Source: Alkalibacterium thalassium (GTDB lineage: Bacteria > Bacillota > Bacilli > Lactobacillales > Carnobacteriaceae_A). From it: DNA of 64,000 nt. The stretch is from the NCBI RefSeq assembly GCF_900101165.1, contig NZ_FNFK01000001.1:62001-126000 (forward strand). The letters are read 5' to 3'. The position numbers were made by a program, and so were the translations under genes. The notes under the pieces were generated by a model. It ran no database searches. It was not told the origin of the DNA and saw only the letters and a list, made by a program, of their open reading frames with translations. Numbering within the stretch: position 1 is the stretch's first letter; each line of letters opens with the position of its first letter. Shown piece by piece: positions 52,169 to 60,295 of the stretch.

Positions 52169-53734
52169 CTAAAATACGAATAGTCCTCTGTCATCATAAA
52201 CAGAATTACCAGTTTCTCCGCCACAGCGAATCGCTCGGTCAAGAGCCATGATCGTGGCAACAGCACCGTCAATCTTTTCTGTGGATTTCTCTTTGTCTGC
52301 TTTGATATTCCCAGCAGGATCAGTTCTAATAAAAATGTTATCCATCATCCAGCGGAGAACAGGATGACCACCGTGAGCGATTTTTTCTTCCAAAGTCAGC
52401 TTCATTAATTCTTTTGTAGGCGGAGACATGTCTTTAAATCCCTGACCAAAAGGGACAACGGTGAACCCTAAATTTTCTAGGTTCTGTGTCATCTGAACTG
52501 CTCCCCAGCGGTCAAAGGCAATCTCACGGATGTTATATTTCATCCCAAGCTCCTCAATGAATGTCTCAATGAATCCATAGTGAACAACATTGCCTTCGGT
52601 AGTTAGAAGGAAGCCTTGTTTTTCCCAAACATCATAATTCACATGATCCCGTCTAACCCTAAGGTCTATGCTGTCTTCCGGTATCCAGAAGTAAGGGAGT
52701 ATCACATATTTGTCGTCTTCATCCTGTGGTGGGAAGACAAGTACGAAGGCTGTTATGTCAGTGGAAGAAGAAAGATCCAAACCACCATAGCAGACGCGAC
52801 CTTTGAGGCTTTCTGGATTAACGGGGAAAGCACAGGCATCCCATTTGTCCATGGGCATCCAGCGAATAGCCTGCTTAACCCATTGATTGAGTCGTAGTTG
52901 CCTGAAGCTGTTTTCTTCAGCAGGGTTTTGTCTTGCTGACTCATAAGCCATTTTTACTTTATCCATGCTGACAGTGATGCCGAGGGATGGATTTGCTTTC
53001 TTCCAGACCTTTGGATCAGACCAGTCATCTTCAAGATCTGCGCCATAAATGACGGGGTAGAAGGTAGGATCGTTCTTTCTTCCTGCCATGATATCCAGTG
53101 CTTTTTGATGAACCTCCCAGCAGATACTGTTTTGATTATCTCCAGCAGTGGTGATTAAAAAGTACAAGGGCTGCATCCTGGCATCACCACTACCTTTGGT
53201 CATAACATCATAGAGCTTTCGGTTTGGTTGAGTGTGGAGCTCATCGAAGACAACGCCATGGGTGTTGAAGCCGTGCTTGTTTCCTACATCCGCTGAAAGC
53301 ACTTGATAAATGCTTCCGGTGGGTTGGTAGATAAGTCTTTTTTGTGAGTCCAGAATCTTTACCCGCTTGGATAAGGCAGGGCACATTCGCACCATATCAG
53401 CAGCCACGTTAAAAACGATGGAGGCTTGGTTACGATCTGCAGCGCAGCCATAAACCTCAGCACGTTCTTCGTTATCTCCGCAGGTTAAGAGCAGGGCAAC
53501 AGCCGCTGCAAGCTCACTTTTTCCCATCTTCTTTGGTATCTCTACATAAGCTGTATTAAACTGGCGATAGCCATTTGCTTTTATGGTTCCAAATAAATCC
53601 CGGATGATTTGCTCTTGCCAATCTATCAGTTCAAAGGGTTTCCCAGCCCAGGTTCCTTTGGTGTGGGAGAGGCATTCAATAAAACCTACTGCATAGTCCG
53701 CCATCTCCTTGCTGTAATAGGAATCCTTCGCCAT
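52169..53734 (-). CDS. terminase large subunit
   Basis: A 521-aa (or longer) packaging motor and nuclease. Walker A-like IPKKMGKSELAAA is near residue 68 and Walker B GVVFDELH near residue 163. The nuclease domain has GGLDLSSSTDITAFVLVF near 313 and a later acidic site. ATG 53734 has no ribosome site. The frame stays open upstream through IRKLKKYKPTSY, a typical terminase N-terminus, and AAGGAGG near 53780 points to ATC 53770, a non-standard start. Confidence 0.92.
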   Translation of the reverse strand: MAKDSYYSKEMADYAVGFIECLSHTKGTWAGKPFELIDWQEQIIRDLFGTIKANGYRQFNTAYVEIPKKMGKSELAAAVALLLTCGDNEERAEVYGCAADRNQASIVFNVAADMVRMCPALSKRVKILDSQKRLIYQPTGSIYQVLSADVGNKHGFNTHGVVFDELHTQPNRKLYDVMTKGSGDARMQPLYFLITTAGDNQNSICWEVHQKALDIMAGRKNDPTFYPVIYGADLEDDWSDPKVWKKANPSLGITVSMDKVKMAYESARQNPAEENSFRQLRLNQWVKQAIRWMPMDKWDACAFPVNPESLKGRVCYGGLDLSSSTDITAFVLVFPPQDEDDKYVILPYFWIPEDSIDLRVRRDHVNYDVWEKQGFLLTTEGNVVHYGFIETFIEELGMKYNIREIAFDRWGAVQMTQNLENLGFTVVPFGQGFKDMSPPTKELMKLTLEEKIAHGGHPVLRWMMDNIFIRTDPAGNIKADKEKSTEKIDGAVATIMALDRAIRCGGETGNSVYDDRGLFVF

Positions 53735-53788
53735 GTAAGAGGTTGGTTTATACTTCTTAAGTTTTCGGATATGCGGACACCTCCTTTA

Positions 53789-53819
53789 AAAAGACATAAA
53801 AAATAGACCATAAGGTCTT
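53789..53819 (-). terminator. hairpin plus T run in the large-terminase leader
   Basis: Minus strand AGACC, TTAT, GGTCT, ATTTTTTATG, then the ribosome site AAAGGAGGTG. The short stem makes it a weak terminator. Confidence 0.5.
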
Positions 53820-53876
53820 CTGTAACGAGGAAAAGAGCTATGCAGCCCTGTTCCGTCATGCGTTTTTGTCTTGTTG

Positions 53877-54101
53877 TTAATTGTATTCCTTCATGAATAT
53901 TTCAAGTGCAGCTTGCGCATTGGCGTCGATGGGTTCGATGTCCCAGCCTCTATCAAAGTTTGCAATGATCTGGCCATCTCGCTTTAGCATCAGTTTTGAT
54001 ATTCTACCCTCATCAATGCCGTAAGGGGAGCCTAAGTCAAAGCATTTGATCCAGTAATGTATGGTTCTGTTCTCGACTTCGATTTTACCTTTTCTCCACA
54101 T
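53877..54101 (-). CDS. small phage protein, unknown
   Basis: A 74-aa protein (WRKGKIEVENRTIHYWIKCF, ISKLMLKRDGQIIANFDRGWD). It is of a type common in Firmicute siphoviruses upstream of terminase; I know no function. Confidence 0.65.
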   Translation of the reverse strand: MWRKGKIEVENRTIHYWIKCFDLGSPYGIDEGRISKLMLKRDGQIIANFDRGWDIEPIDANAQAALEIFMKEYN

Positions 54102-54115
54102 GGTCTAAGCCCTCC

Positions 54116-54472
54116 TTAAATCCTAACCAAGATTGCTGGTAGAATTTGCTTTTCGCCGGTCTGCCAGTCGGTGTAGCTTGTCTTAACCTTGGTAAGTCCG
54201 TCCATCCTGCAGCCGTGCTTTTCAAATTCGGATAGGGTTGCGATCAGCCCTGAGAAGGTGCTTGAAATGGTGATGTGGTCTATTCCGTAGGCTCTACAGG
54301 CTTTAACAATGTGTTCAATGTCGCAATCCCAAATGACCTCAGAAAAGTCGATGGTGTCGTTTCCTGCTTCCTTGCTTCTTTCGTAGGCCCAGTACATTGT
54401 GCTGTTGATTCCAGACTCCTTAAAGTTTACGCCGGTTGCTTTAGCTTCTTCAAATGCTTTGATTTCTTTCAT
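54116..54472 (-). CDS. small phage protein, unknown
   Basis: A 118-aa protein from ATG 54472 (site GGAGGATGAGAAC). It has IEHIVKACRAYGIDHITISST and FSGLIATLSEFEKHGC; no known function. Promoter-like element copy A lies just upstream. Confidence 0.65.
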   Translation of the reverse strand: MKEIKAFEEAKATGVNFKESGINSTMYWAYERSKEAGNDTIDFSEVIWDCDIEHIVKACRAYGIDHITISSTFSGLIATLSEFEKHGCRMDGLTKVKTSYTDWQTGEKQILPAILVRI

Positions 54473-54510
54473 GTTCTCATCCTCCATTTAGTGTGGTTTT
54501 GTTTTGGTAT

Positions 54511-54546
54511 TACATATATCACTCTAAACGAGAATAATAGCAAGTC
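54511..54546 (-). promoter_or_regulatory. promoter-like element, copy A
   Basis: On the minus strand GACTTGCTATT, eight bases, TTAGAGTGATATATGTA. It reads as -35 TTGCTA, 17-base spacer, -10 GATATA, about 39 bases before the 54472 start. The same element with identical spacing is at 55837-55872. Confidence 0.55.
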
Positions 54547-54584
54547 ATTTCTGTAGTAATAGAGCAGGTTTTAAGTCTCCCAAA

Positions 54585-54896
54585 TTAATCTTCAATCGCA
54601 CAGTAACGGCAGTAGGAGTAGCCCTCAGGATTGGTGAGTATCTTTTCACCGGTGTCTTTGTTAATGACCCTAATGCATCGAAGCTCACCTTTTTCGTTGG
54701 TCCCACCATCTGACTTCTTGATCCAGGGCTGATCCTCTAGAAAATCACTGGTGAACTTCTTGAACTCTGAATCACTGAGTTCAACTTCTCGAATCACAGT
54801 GTATTCGGAGCCAATGACGCCATCTTCCTTTGCTTCTTCAGTTGCTTCTTTTAGTTCCTTAAAGTTGTAGAACTTTCGACCAAATAAAGCCTTCAT
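54585..54896 (-). CDS. small phage protein, unknown
   Basis: A 103-aa acidic protein (FYNFKELKEATEEAKEDG at the start, ending YSYCRYCAIED, with a CRYC pair). It overlaps the previous gene by four bases. Function unknown. Confidence 0.65.
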   Translation of the reverse strand: MKALFGRKFYNFKELKEATEEAKEDGVIGSEYTVIREVELSDSEFKKFTSDFLEDQPWIKKSDGGTNEKGELRCIRVINKDTGEKILTNPEGYSYCRYCAIED

Positions 54897-55141
54897 TGCT
54901 GTGACTCCTTCCTAGAATTTTCATCGATTACCTTACAGGAATCAATGCCGTAAACCACATTCAAGCTGCTGCCGTTGTCCCACTGGACCATGATAGAGCC
55001 TGTGTCATCCACGCCCCACACGGTGCCTTTTGTGCCCGCTGGTGGTGCTTGCACATCATCCATCCAAAGGAGCTGAACCCTGGCGCCAGTGGGGTACTGC
55101 TTGCGTAGGTGGGCCAGTCTTTCTTTACTGATCGGTTTCAT
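54893..55141 (-). CDS. DUF4314-like small protein
   Basis: An 82-aa protein from ATG 55141 (site AAAGGAGGTGCTCCAA). The SH3-like pattern is YPTGARVQLLWMDDVQAPP, GTKGTVWGVDDTGSIMVQWD and SSLNVVYG. It overlaps the upstream gene by 17 bases. Function unknown. Confidence 0.75.
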   Translation of the reverse strand: MKPISKERLAHLRKQYPTGARVQLLWMDDVQAPPAGTKGTVWGVDDTGSIMVQWDNGSSLNVVYGIDSCKVIDENSRKESQQ

Positions 55142-55808
55142 TTGGAGCACCTCCTTTGAAGGCACTGCTTCCTGAAAGGTTTTGAAGGAGAATCTTTCTA
55201 TGGGCTTTGAATTCCTCTCCGATAAATCCAAGGCGGAGAAGGAAGCAGCGGAATGCGTATTTTTCATTGTCGACTTCTTTCTCTTTTACAGTAATTCTCT
55301 TTTGGGTTTTCGCCATCTCACACAGCTTTGTAATGAACTGGGAGTAGGCTTTTATCTCATCTGGATTTGGCAGTTTTGAAAACCAAGGGAAGCTTATGCG
55401 TTCCTCATCGGCTTTAATGGGAAGGGCATCTACATTCAAAGCTTTCTTAATGAGGTTGCCTTTTGCTTCTAGCAGTTTGGCTAGCTTCTCCAGGTCTTCA
55501 TCGGAGAGGGAGTCTTTTGGTATCTGGATGATGAGTCCAGTTTCCTCGGTCTCTACTTCAGCAGGAGCTGGTTCATCCACCTCAGGTTCAAACCCTGCCA
55601 CTTGTAGCTTTTTTATCAGCGTCTTGATATCGTCCTGAGCTACTTCGGTGTCAAAGGTTAATTCTCCGTCTTTTCCGACGTGGTAGGGTCCGACCTGGTA
55701 AGCGCAGGATGGGACACCCAGGTATTTTGAAGGAACCTCTGTGATTTCACTGATGAGCTTTACCAGCTTTTTACGTTCGTTACCGGTTACGTTGTAATTG
55801 ATTTTCAT
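55125..55808 (-). CDS. phage 'virulence-related' type protein, unknown
   Basis: A 227-aa protein. The N-terminus (INYNVTGNERKKLVKLISEI, YQVGPYHVGKDGELTF) and the C-terminus (AFRCFLLRLGFIGEEFKAHRKILL) flank a Pro/Glu linker (EVDEPAPAEVETEETG). It resembles proteins annotated as virulence-related in Firmicute phages, with no proven function. Element copy B is its likely promoter. Confidence 0.65.
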   Translation of the reverse strand: MKINYNVTGNERKKLVKLISEITEVPSKYLGVPSCAYQVGPYHVGKDGELTFDTEVAQDDIKTLIKKLQVAGFEPEVDEPAPAEVETEETGLIIQIPKDSLSDEDLEKLAKLLEAKGNLIKKALNVDALPIKADEERISFPWFSKLPNPDEIKAYSQFITKLCEMAKTQKRITVKEKEVDNEKYAFRCFLLRLGFIGEEFKAHRKILLQNLSGSSAFKGGAPNETDQ

Positions 55809-55836
55809 GGTATTGACCTCCTTGTTTTTTGCTTAC

Positions 55837-55872
55837 TACATATATCACTCTAAGTGATGTAAATAGCAAGTC
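55837..55872 (-). promoter_or_regulatory. promoter-like element, copy B
   Basis: Minus strand GACTTGCTATT, eight bases, TTAGAGTGATATATGTA, 29 bases before the 55808 start. This copy also contains the short dyad TCACT-TAG-AGTGA. Confidence 0.55.
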
Positions 55873-55890
55873 TATCTTTCGATAGTTGTG

Positions 55891-57123
55891 TTAATTATTT
55901 TCAGGGAGGTCACTGTAACGGTATTCTTTGCCATCACGCAGGAGATAGACATCATCTGAAGTCTGTATTCCGGAAATGTAGCGTTCAACAATAACGTCAC
56001 AAAACTTCTCATCAAGCTCAATGGTGTGGCAGATTCGCTGGGTCTGATCGCAGGCAATGAGGGTGCTACCAGAACCGCCAAAGGGATCGAGGACGATGCA
56101 ATTGCTAAGACTTGAATTGAGAATAGGATGGGCCACAAGAGCCACCGGCTTCATTGTTGGATGAGAGCCATTCTTCTTCGGCTTTTCAAATTCCCAGATG
56201 GTTGTTTGCTTTCGATCCGCGTACCAATTGTGCTTGCCTTTTTTCTTCCATCCAAAGAGCACAGGTTCATGCTGCCACTGGTATGGAGACCGACCAAGGA
56301 CCAGGGATTGCTTTTTCCAGATACAGGTACCGGAGAGGTAGAAGCCGGCTTCAGAAAAGGCTCTTCTAAAGTTCAGTCCTTCCGTATCTGCATGGAAAAC
56401 ATAGATAGAGGAGTCCTCGGTCATGACAGCTTCCGTATTAGTAAAGGCAGCCAGTAGGAATTCATAGAAAGCAGAATCTCCCATGTTGTCGTTTTTGATT
56501 TTACCGGCAGACCCTTCATAGTTTACATTGTAAGGGGGATCTGTCACCACTAGGTTTGCCAGCTTTCCATCCATGAGAAGCGTGAAGGTTTCAGCTTTGG
56601 TGGAATCACCGCAAACCAGCCTATGAGGACCAAGCTTCCAGACGTCACCAAGTTTTGTCATGGCGGGTTTTTCCAGCTCTGCATCCACATCAAATTCATC
56701 ATCGTGAATTCCTTCCTTCAGGGAATCTTTAAACAGGTCATCCAGCTCAGAAGGATCAAAACCAGTAAGGGAGACATCAAAGTCAGCACCCTGCAGGTCA
56801 GCAATAAGAAGAGCTAGCTTATCTTTATCCCAGTCGCCGCTGATTTTATTGAGGGCAATGTTGAGCGCCTTTTCTTTATCTTCATCCATCTCGATGACCA
56901 CACACTCAACTTCGGTCATTCCTAAATCCAGGAGCACTTTTAATCTCTGGTGGCCGCCTACAACTCTGCCAGTGGTCTTGTTCCAGATGACTGGTTCTAC
57001 ATATCCAAACTGCTCAATGGAACGTTTGAGTTTATCGTATTCCGCATCCCCAGGTTTTAAATCCTTACGCGGATTATAGTCAGCGGGAAGTAAGAGCTTC
57101 GTTTTCAGTTTTTCAATCTTCAT
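55891..57123 (-). CDS. DNA methyltransferase with ParB-like N-terminal domain
   Basis: A 410-aa enzyme. A ParB/sulfiredoxin-like domain (about 1-110: YNPRKDLKPGD, GGHQRLKVLLDLG) is fused to an N4/N6-type methylase. The catalytic motif DPPYNVNY is near residue 200; the SAM motif LDPFGGSGSTLIA near 355 comes after it, a beta-class order. It methylates amino groups of A or C in phage or host DNA. Its start lies inside the 3' end of metK (11-base overlap), so the two are translated together. Confidence 0.88.
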   Translation of the reverse strand: MKIEKLKTKLLLPADYNPRKDLKPGDAEYDKLKRSIEQFGYVEPVIWNKTTGRVVGGHQRLKVLLDLGMTEVECVVIEMDEDKEKALNIALNKISGDWDKDKLALLIADLQGADFDVSLTGFDPSELDDLFKDSLKEGIHDDEFDVDAELEKPAMTKLGDVWKLGPHRLVCGDSTKAETFTLLMDGKLANLVVTDPPYNVNYEGSAGKIKNDNMGDSAFYEFLLAAFTNTEAVMTEDSSIYVFHADTEGLNFRRAFSEAGFYLSGTCIWKKQSLVLGRSPYQWQHEPVLFGWKKKGKHNWYADRKQTTIWEFEKPKKNGSHPTMKPVALVAHPILNSSLSNCIVLDPFGGSGSTLIACDQTQRICHTIELDEKFCDVIVERYISGIQTSDDVYLLRDGKEYRYSDLPENN

Positions 57124-58279
57124 ATCTTTCCGCCACCTTTCTTAAGTTTAGATTGAAATCCACGTTCTCCCACGGGAAGAGAGAGGAGTTGAAATGTCCG
57201 TAGGTTGCTGTATCGGAGTAGATTGCATTTCGAAGGCGTAGCTTTTCAATGATAGCAGCTGGACGTAAGTTAAAAATCTCTTTTACCAGTTCACTTAAAT
57301 CCTCATCACTGATTTTCCCTGTGCCAAAGGATGTCACATTAACCGCTACTGGATTTGCTTTTCCGATGGCATAAGAAATAGCGACCTCGCATTTATCAGC
57401 AAGCCCGCTCCAAACAATATTCTTAGCAATGTACCTGGCCATATAAGCGCCGCTTCTATCAACCTTAGTTGGGTCCTTTCCGCAAAGAGCTCCACCACCG
57501 TGAGAAGCTAGACCACCATAAGTGTCCACCATGATCTTTCTTCCAGTAAGTCCCGTATCAGCAGCAGGACCACCTTCAACAAATCTGCCTGAAGGATTGA
57601 TGAGAATTTCGGTTTCATCATCTAAGGGGAAATCTTCGAAGCACTGCCAGAGAACGTTGTTTAAGATATCTGATTCTAATCTCTTTTGAGTTTTGTCCTT
57701 ATGGTGCTGCACAGAAACTACTACAGTCTTAATACGGATAGGTTTATCCCCATCGTACTCAACAGTGACTTGTGCTTTTCCATCAGGAAGGATACCCTTG
57801 ATGATTTTTCCTTTACGACATTCATCAATACGCTTTACGATTCTATGAGATAAAAGTAAAGGTAGAGGTAACAGTTCACGAGTTTCGTTGGTAGCATATC
57901 CATATACAGTGCCTTGATCACCAGCACCGATGGAACCGTACGGATCAATAATTCCATTTCTTGCTTCAAGTGCTGTATCCACACCAGCAGCAATATCTAC
58001 ACTTTGATGATGTACAAACACAAATACTGTAAATCTCCAAGGACTGTATCCCACTTCACGAAGTGCATTTTTCACGATAAGGCGGATGTTAATTTTTTCG
58101 CTGCAGGTGATCTCGCCCGCTACGATGATTTTCCCTTTAGTAGCCATGACCTCACAGGCAACACGTGAAGCTTTGTCTCTGCGAAGGCAAGCATCCAAAA
58201 TGCTATCAGCGATTAAATCAGAAAGCTTATCTGGATGTCCTTTGCAGACACTTTCTGCGGTTCTGTAGTTTTTACTCAT
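57113..58279 (-). CDS. metK: S-adenosylmethionine synthetase
   Basis: A 388-aa enzyme (ATG 58279, site GGGAGATAATGAT) that makes SAM from ATP and methionine. Conserved motifs are present: GHPDKLSDLIAD (ATP-site His and Asp), GAGDQGTVYGYATNET, and DTYGGLASHGGGALCGKDPTKVDRS with the active-site lysines. One segment, VHHQSVDIAAGVD, replaces the usual bacterial loop, so it is a phage-type variant. It overlaps the methyltransferase gene and probably supplies its cofactor. Confidence 0.92.
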   Translation of the reverse strand: MSKNYRTAESVCKGHPDKLSDLIADSILDACLRRDKASRVACEVMATKGKIIVAGEITCSEKINIRLIVKNALREVGYSPWRFTVFVFVHHQSVDIAAGVDTALEARNGIIDPYGSIGAGDQGTVYGYATNETRELLPLPLLLSHRIVKRIDECRKGKIIKGILPDGKAQVTVEYDGDKPIRIKTVVVSVQHHKDKTQKRLESDILNNVLWQCFEDFPLDDETEILINPSGRFVEGGPAADTGLTGRKIMVDTYGGLASHGGGALCGKDPTKVDRSGAYMARYIAKNIVWSGLADKCEVAISYAIGKANPVAVNVTSFGTGKISDEDLSELVKEIFNLRPAAIIEKLRLRNAIYSDTATYGHFNSSLFPWENVDFNLNLRKVAERYED

Positions 58280-58316
58280 ATCATTATCTCCCATCTGTTT
58301 TTATTTTGTAGTTCTT

Positions 58317-58346
58317 ATTGACGCTCGACCGGAAAGGTAGTACAAT
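58317..58346 (+). promoter_or_regulatory. promoter of the reversed gene
   Basis: TTGACG (58317-58322) and TACAAT (58341-58346), 18 bases apart. The -10 lies at the end of the first copy of a 17-bp direct repeat. Confidence 0.6.
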
Positions 58347-58380
58347 ATAAATAACCAGTCAATCGGAATGGTAGTACAAT
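58330..58380 (+). repeat. 17-bp direct repeats, probable operator
   Basis: CGGAAAGGTAGTACAAT (58330-58346) recurs as CGGAATGGTAGTACAAT (58364-58380), one mismatch, 34 bases apart. They overlap the promoter and leader of the next gene, so its DNA-binding product may bind here. Confidence 0.6.
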
Positions 58381-58394
58381 TAAGGAGGGTTTAT

Positions 58395-59117
58395 ATGCCA
58401 CGAAAAAATTACATGACAATCAATGCTCATGAAACAGTTCAACAAATGTTCGATGAATTTGTAGCTATCAAAGAAACACCAAAGACCGTCGCTTTGAATG
58501 ATATGCTTGAAATGTATATGCTTGCTAAAGACGAAGATCTTTATTTTGAACTTAAGCGAAAATACCTTAATGTTGAAGGTGTTAAGCAAATGCTTTCTGA
58601 CCGTGATAATGAGTCACCTATTACTTCCGAGGAATTGTTCTTGTTTATGAAGCTTGGTTTTTCTTATGACAATCAGGGCAACGAATATAATGGACATGAA
58701 ACAATGCAGGCCTATATCTCTGATGAAGCTATCAGAGGATATACCTGGTTTTCAACGCAAGCTCTTTATTACGGAATGTCTCAAAAGAGAGTTGATGAAT
58801 ACAATAAAGCCATTCAATTAGGTAAAAAGATTTCACTACTATTCTGTATTGGTGAAAAAGCTGGCGGTGAAAACGACATAGCTTATAAGGCGGATGTTTT
58901 AGAAATTGTTTCATTTAAACAGCCCTCCGCTTTGGATTCAAACGATTATCCAAGTCTATGGCACGGCGAAACAGCAAGAATATGGATTAAGCTAAAAAAC
59001 ATTCAAGAAGAAAATACACTCACAGCAAGATTATTTAAAGTCACTTCCACAGATGCTGATCTTCAACAAGTGATCAACAACAGTCAATATCACTTTGGAT
59101 ATGTGAGTTTAAAGTAG
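58395..59117 (+). CDS. DNA-binding (RHH-like) protein with C-terminal domain of unknown type
   Basis: A 240-aa protein, the only plus-strand gene in the 37-64 kb block. ATG 58395 follows AAGGAGGG. The N-terminus (YMTINAHETVQQMFDEFV, KTVALNDMLEMYML) has the strand-helix-helix look of a ribbon-helix-helix. The middle contains a helical YISDEAIRGYTWFSTQ region. The end (KISLLFCIGEKAGG, RIWIKLKNIQEE) faintly resembles EVE/PUA-type folds that bind modified bases; this is weak. It sits between terS and metK with its own promoter and terminator, like a phage moron. Confidence 0.6.
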   Translation: MPRKNYMTINAHETVQQMFDEFVAIKETPKTVALNDMLEMYMLAKDEDLYFELKRKYLNVEGVKQMLSDRDNESPITSEELFLFMKLGFSYDNQGNEYNGHETMQAYISDEAIRGYTWFSTQALYYGMSQKRVDEYNKAIQLGKKISLLFCIGEKAGGENDIAYKADVLEIVSFKQPSALDSNDYPSLWHGETARIWIKLKNIQEENTLTARLFKVTSTDADLQQVINNSQYHFGYVSLK

Positions 59118-59124
59118 TAGTTTA

Positions 59125-59154
59125 GGCAACTGGTAATTCGGTTGCCTTTTTTTA
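59125..59154 (+). terminator. terminator of the reversed gene
   Basis: GGCAAC, loop, GTTGCC and TTTTTTT. The T run overlaps the end of the convergent small terminase gene. Confidence 0.85.
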
Positions 59155-59703
59155 TTTGCCCCTACGAGCAGAAAGAAGTCTTTCCATCACATCATCCTGA
59201 GGATTTGCTCCTTTGTAATCACCAGTACAGTTTTCTTTTACAATCTGGAATATCTCAAACCATAGACGATTGGTCTGGTTCATGTAGTTTTGTCCCATGG
59301 ATACATAAGGACTTTGAATGGCATTTCCTGTGGTGGGGTGCTTAGCAAGAAAACCATATTCAGTAATAGCTTCTTCACATTGAATCCACCTGGCAACACT
59401 CATGGAATACCTTTCAAGGAGCTGTGGAGAAACCAGAGCAGCGCAGCCACGCTTATCCAGCCACTGCCATGTGGCTTTGTAGATTTCACCAGCCACCAGT
59501 GCTTTACCATCTTTTTGAATGGCTTCAAGCATCTTATTTGGTTCAGGCATTTCTTGTCCCTCAAGATCTGCCGTATCGGAAAACTCCATCACAGTCAGTT
59601 TCCTACCACCAAGATTTCCTTCGGCTATTTTGTCAGCCAGAGGTTTCTTTTTTGCCCCTGCACCAACACGAGCGCCACCTCTGTTCGTACCGTCTTTTGC
59701 CAA
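59152..59703 (-). CDS. terminase small subunit, P27 family
   Basis: A 183-aa protein starting at TTG 59703 after AAAGGAGGTGTGATCA. The P27 pattern is seen: a Gly/Arg-rich start (NRGGARVGAGAKKKP), a P-E-P turn and helical DNA-binding and oligomer regions (RYSMSVARWIQCEEAI, YGFLAKHPTTGNAIQSPYVS). It recognises phage DNA for packaging. It is unusually far (5.4 kb) from the large subunit. Confidence 0.9.
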   Translation of the reverse strand: MAKDGTNRGGARVGAGAKKKPLADKIAEGNLGGRKLTVMEFSDTADLEGQEMPEPNKMLEAIQKDGKALVAGEIYKATWQWLDKRGCAALVSPQLLERYSMSVARWIQCEEAITEYGFLAKHPTTGNAIQSPYVSMGQNYMNQTNRLWFEIFQIVKENCTGDYKGANPQDDVMERLLSARRGK

Positions 59704-59807
59704 TGATCACACCTCCTTTACAAAGTGGGGGCTATACCCCCGTTTGAATCTGCGTTTTTTAACACGACACCCCAGCCCGCTGTCCGAATTAAAAAGTCCT
59801 AGGGATT

Positions 59808-60167
59808 TTACCTCCCCCAGCGGTCACCACTCTCAGCAGTGATCTTTGAGTGACATGACTTACAAAGGGCCATCAGGTTACTTGTTTCATTGCCGCCGCC
59901 TTTGGAGAGAGGGAGGATGTGGTGGACTTCTTCAGCAGCTTTAATTCGTCCGTTCTTATCACACTCCTCACAAAGAGGATGGGCTTTGATGTAGCGGTCC
60001 CTGATGCGTTTCCAGGACCTACCATAGCGCTTGTTGGAAGCAGGGTCGCGTTGGTACTGGTTGTATCGTTTTGTTACCACCTTCTTATGCTCAGCGCAGT
60101 ATTGCTCGCTGTCAGCAAGCCGACCGCAGCCTGGGTAAGCACAAGGACGCTTAGGTTTATATGGCAT
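59808..60167 (-). CDS. HNH endonuclease
   Basis: A 119-aa protein from ATG 60167 (site AAAAGGAGGTGAACTC). The HNH core is CEECDKNGRIKAAEEVHHIL, then NETSNLMALCKSCHS; four cysteines bind a structural zinc. HNH genes next to small terminase are typical of cos phages, where they assist DNA cutting for packaging. Confidence 0.9.
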   Translation of the reverse strand: MPYKPKRPCAYPGCGRLADSEQYCAEHKKVVTKRYNQYQRDPASNKRYGRSWKRIRDRYIKAHPLCEECDKNGRIKAAEEVHHILPLSKGGGNETSNLMALCKSCHSKITAESGDRWGR

Positions 60168-60189
60168 GAGTTCACCTCCTTTTGGGCAT

Positions 60190-60226
60190 AAGAAAAGCCC
60201 TCGTGGGGTGTTCCCAAGAAGGCTCG
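60190..60226 (-). terminator. hairpin in the HNH leader
   Basis: Minus strand AGCC-TTCTTGGG, ACA, CCCCACGA-GGGCT then TTTCTTATGCCC and the ribosome site, the same design as before the tape measure gene. Confidence 0.5.
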
Positions 60227-60244
60227 TTTGCATTGTGACTCACT

Positions 60245-60293
60245 TTATATATAAGCACACATCGTAGGTATCATTCTATGTTATTTAGTATCC
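60245..60293 (-). promoter_or_regulatory. repeated upstream element, copy D (HNH)
   Basis: A 49-base element alike in about three quarters of positions to 60505-60553. On the minus strand it reads GGATAC..CATAGAATGATACC..TTATAT: two GATAC repeats then a TTATAT -10-like box. Confidence 0.5.
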
Positions 60294-60295
60294 AA

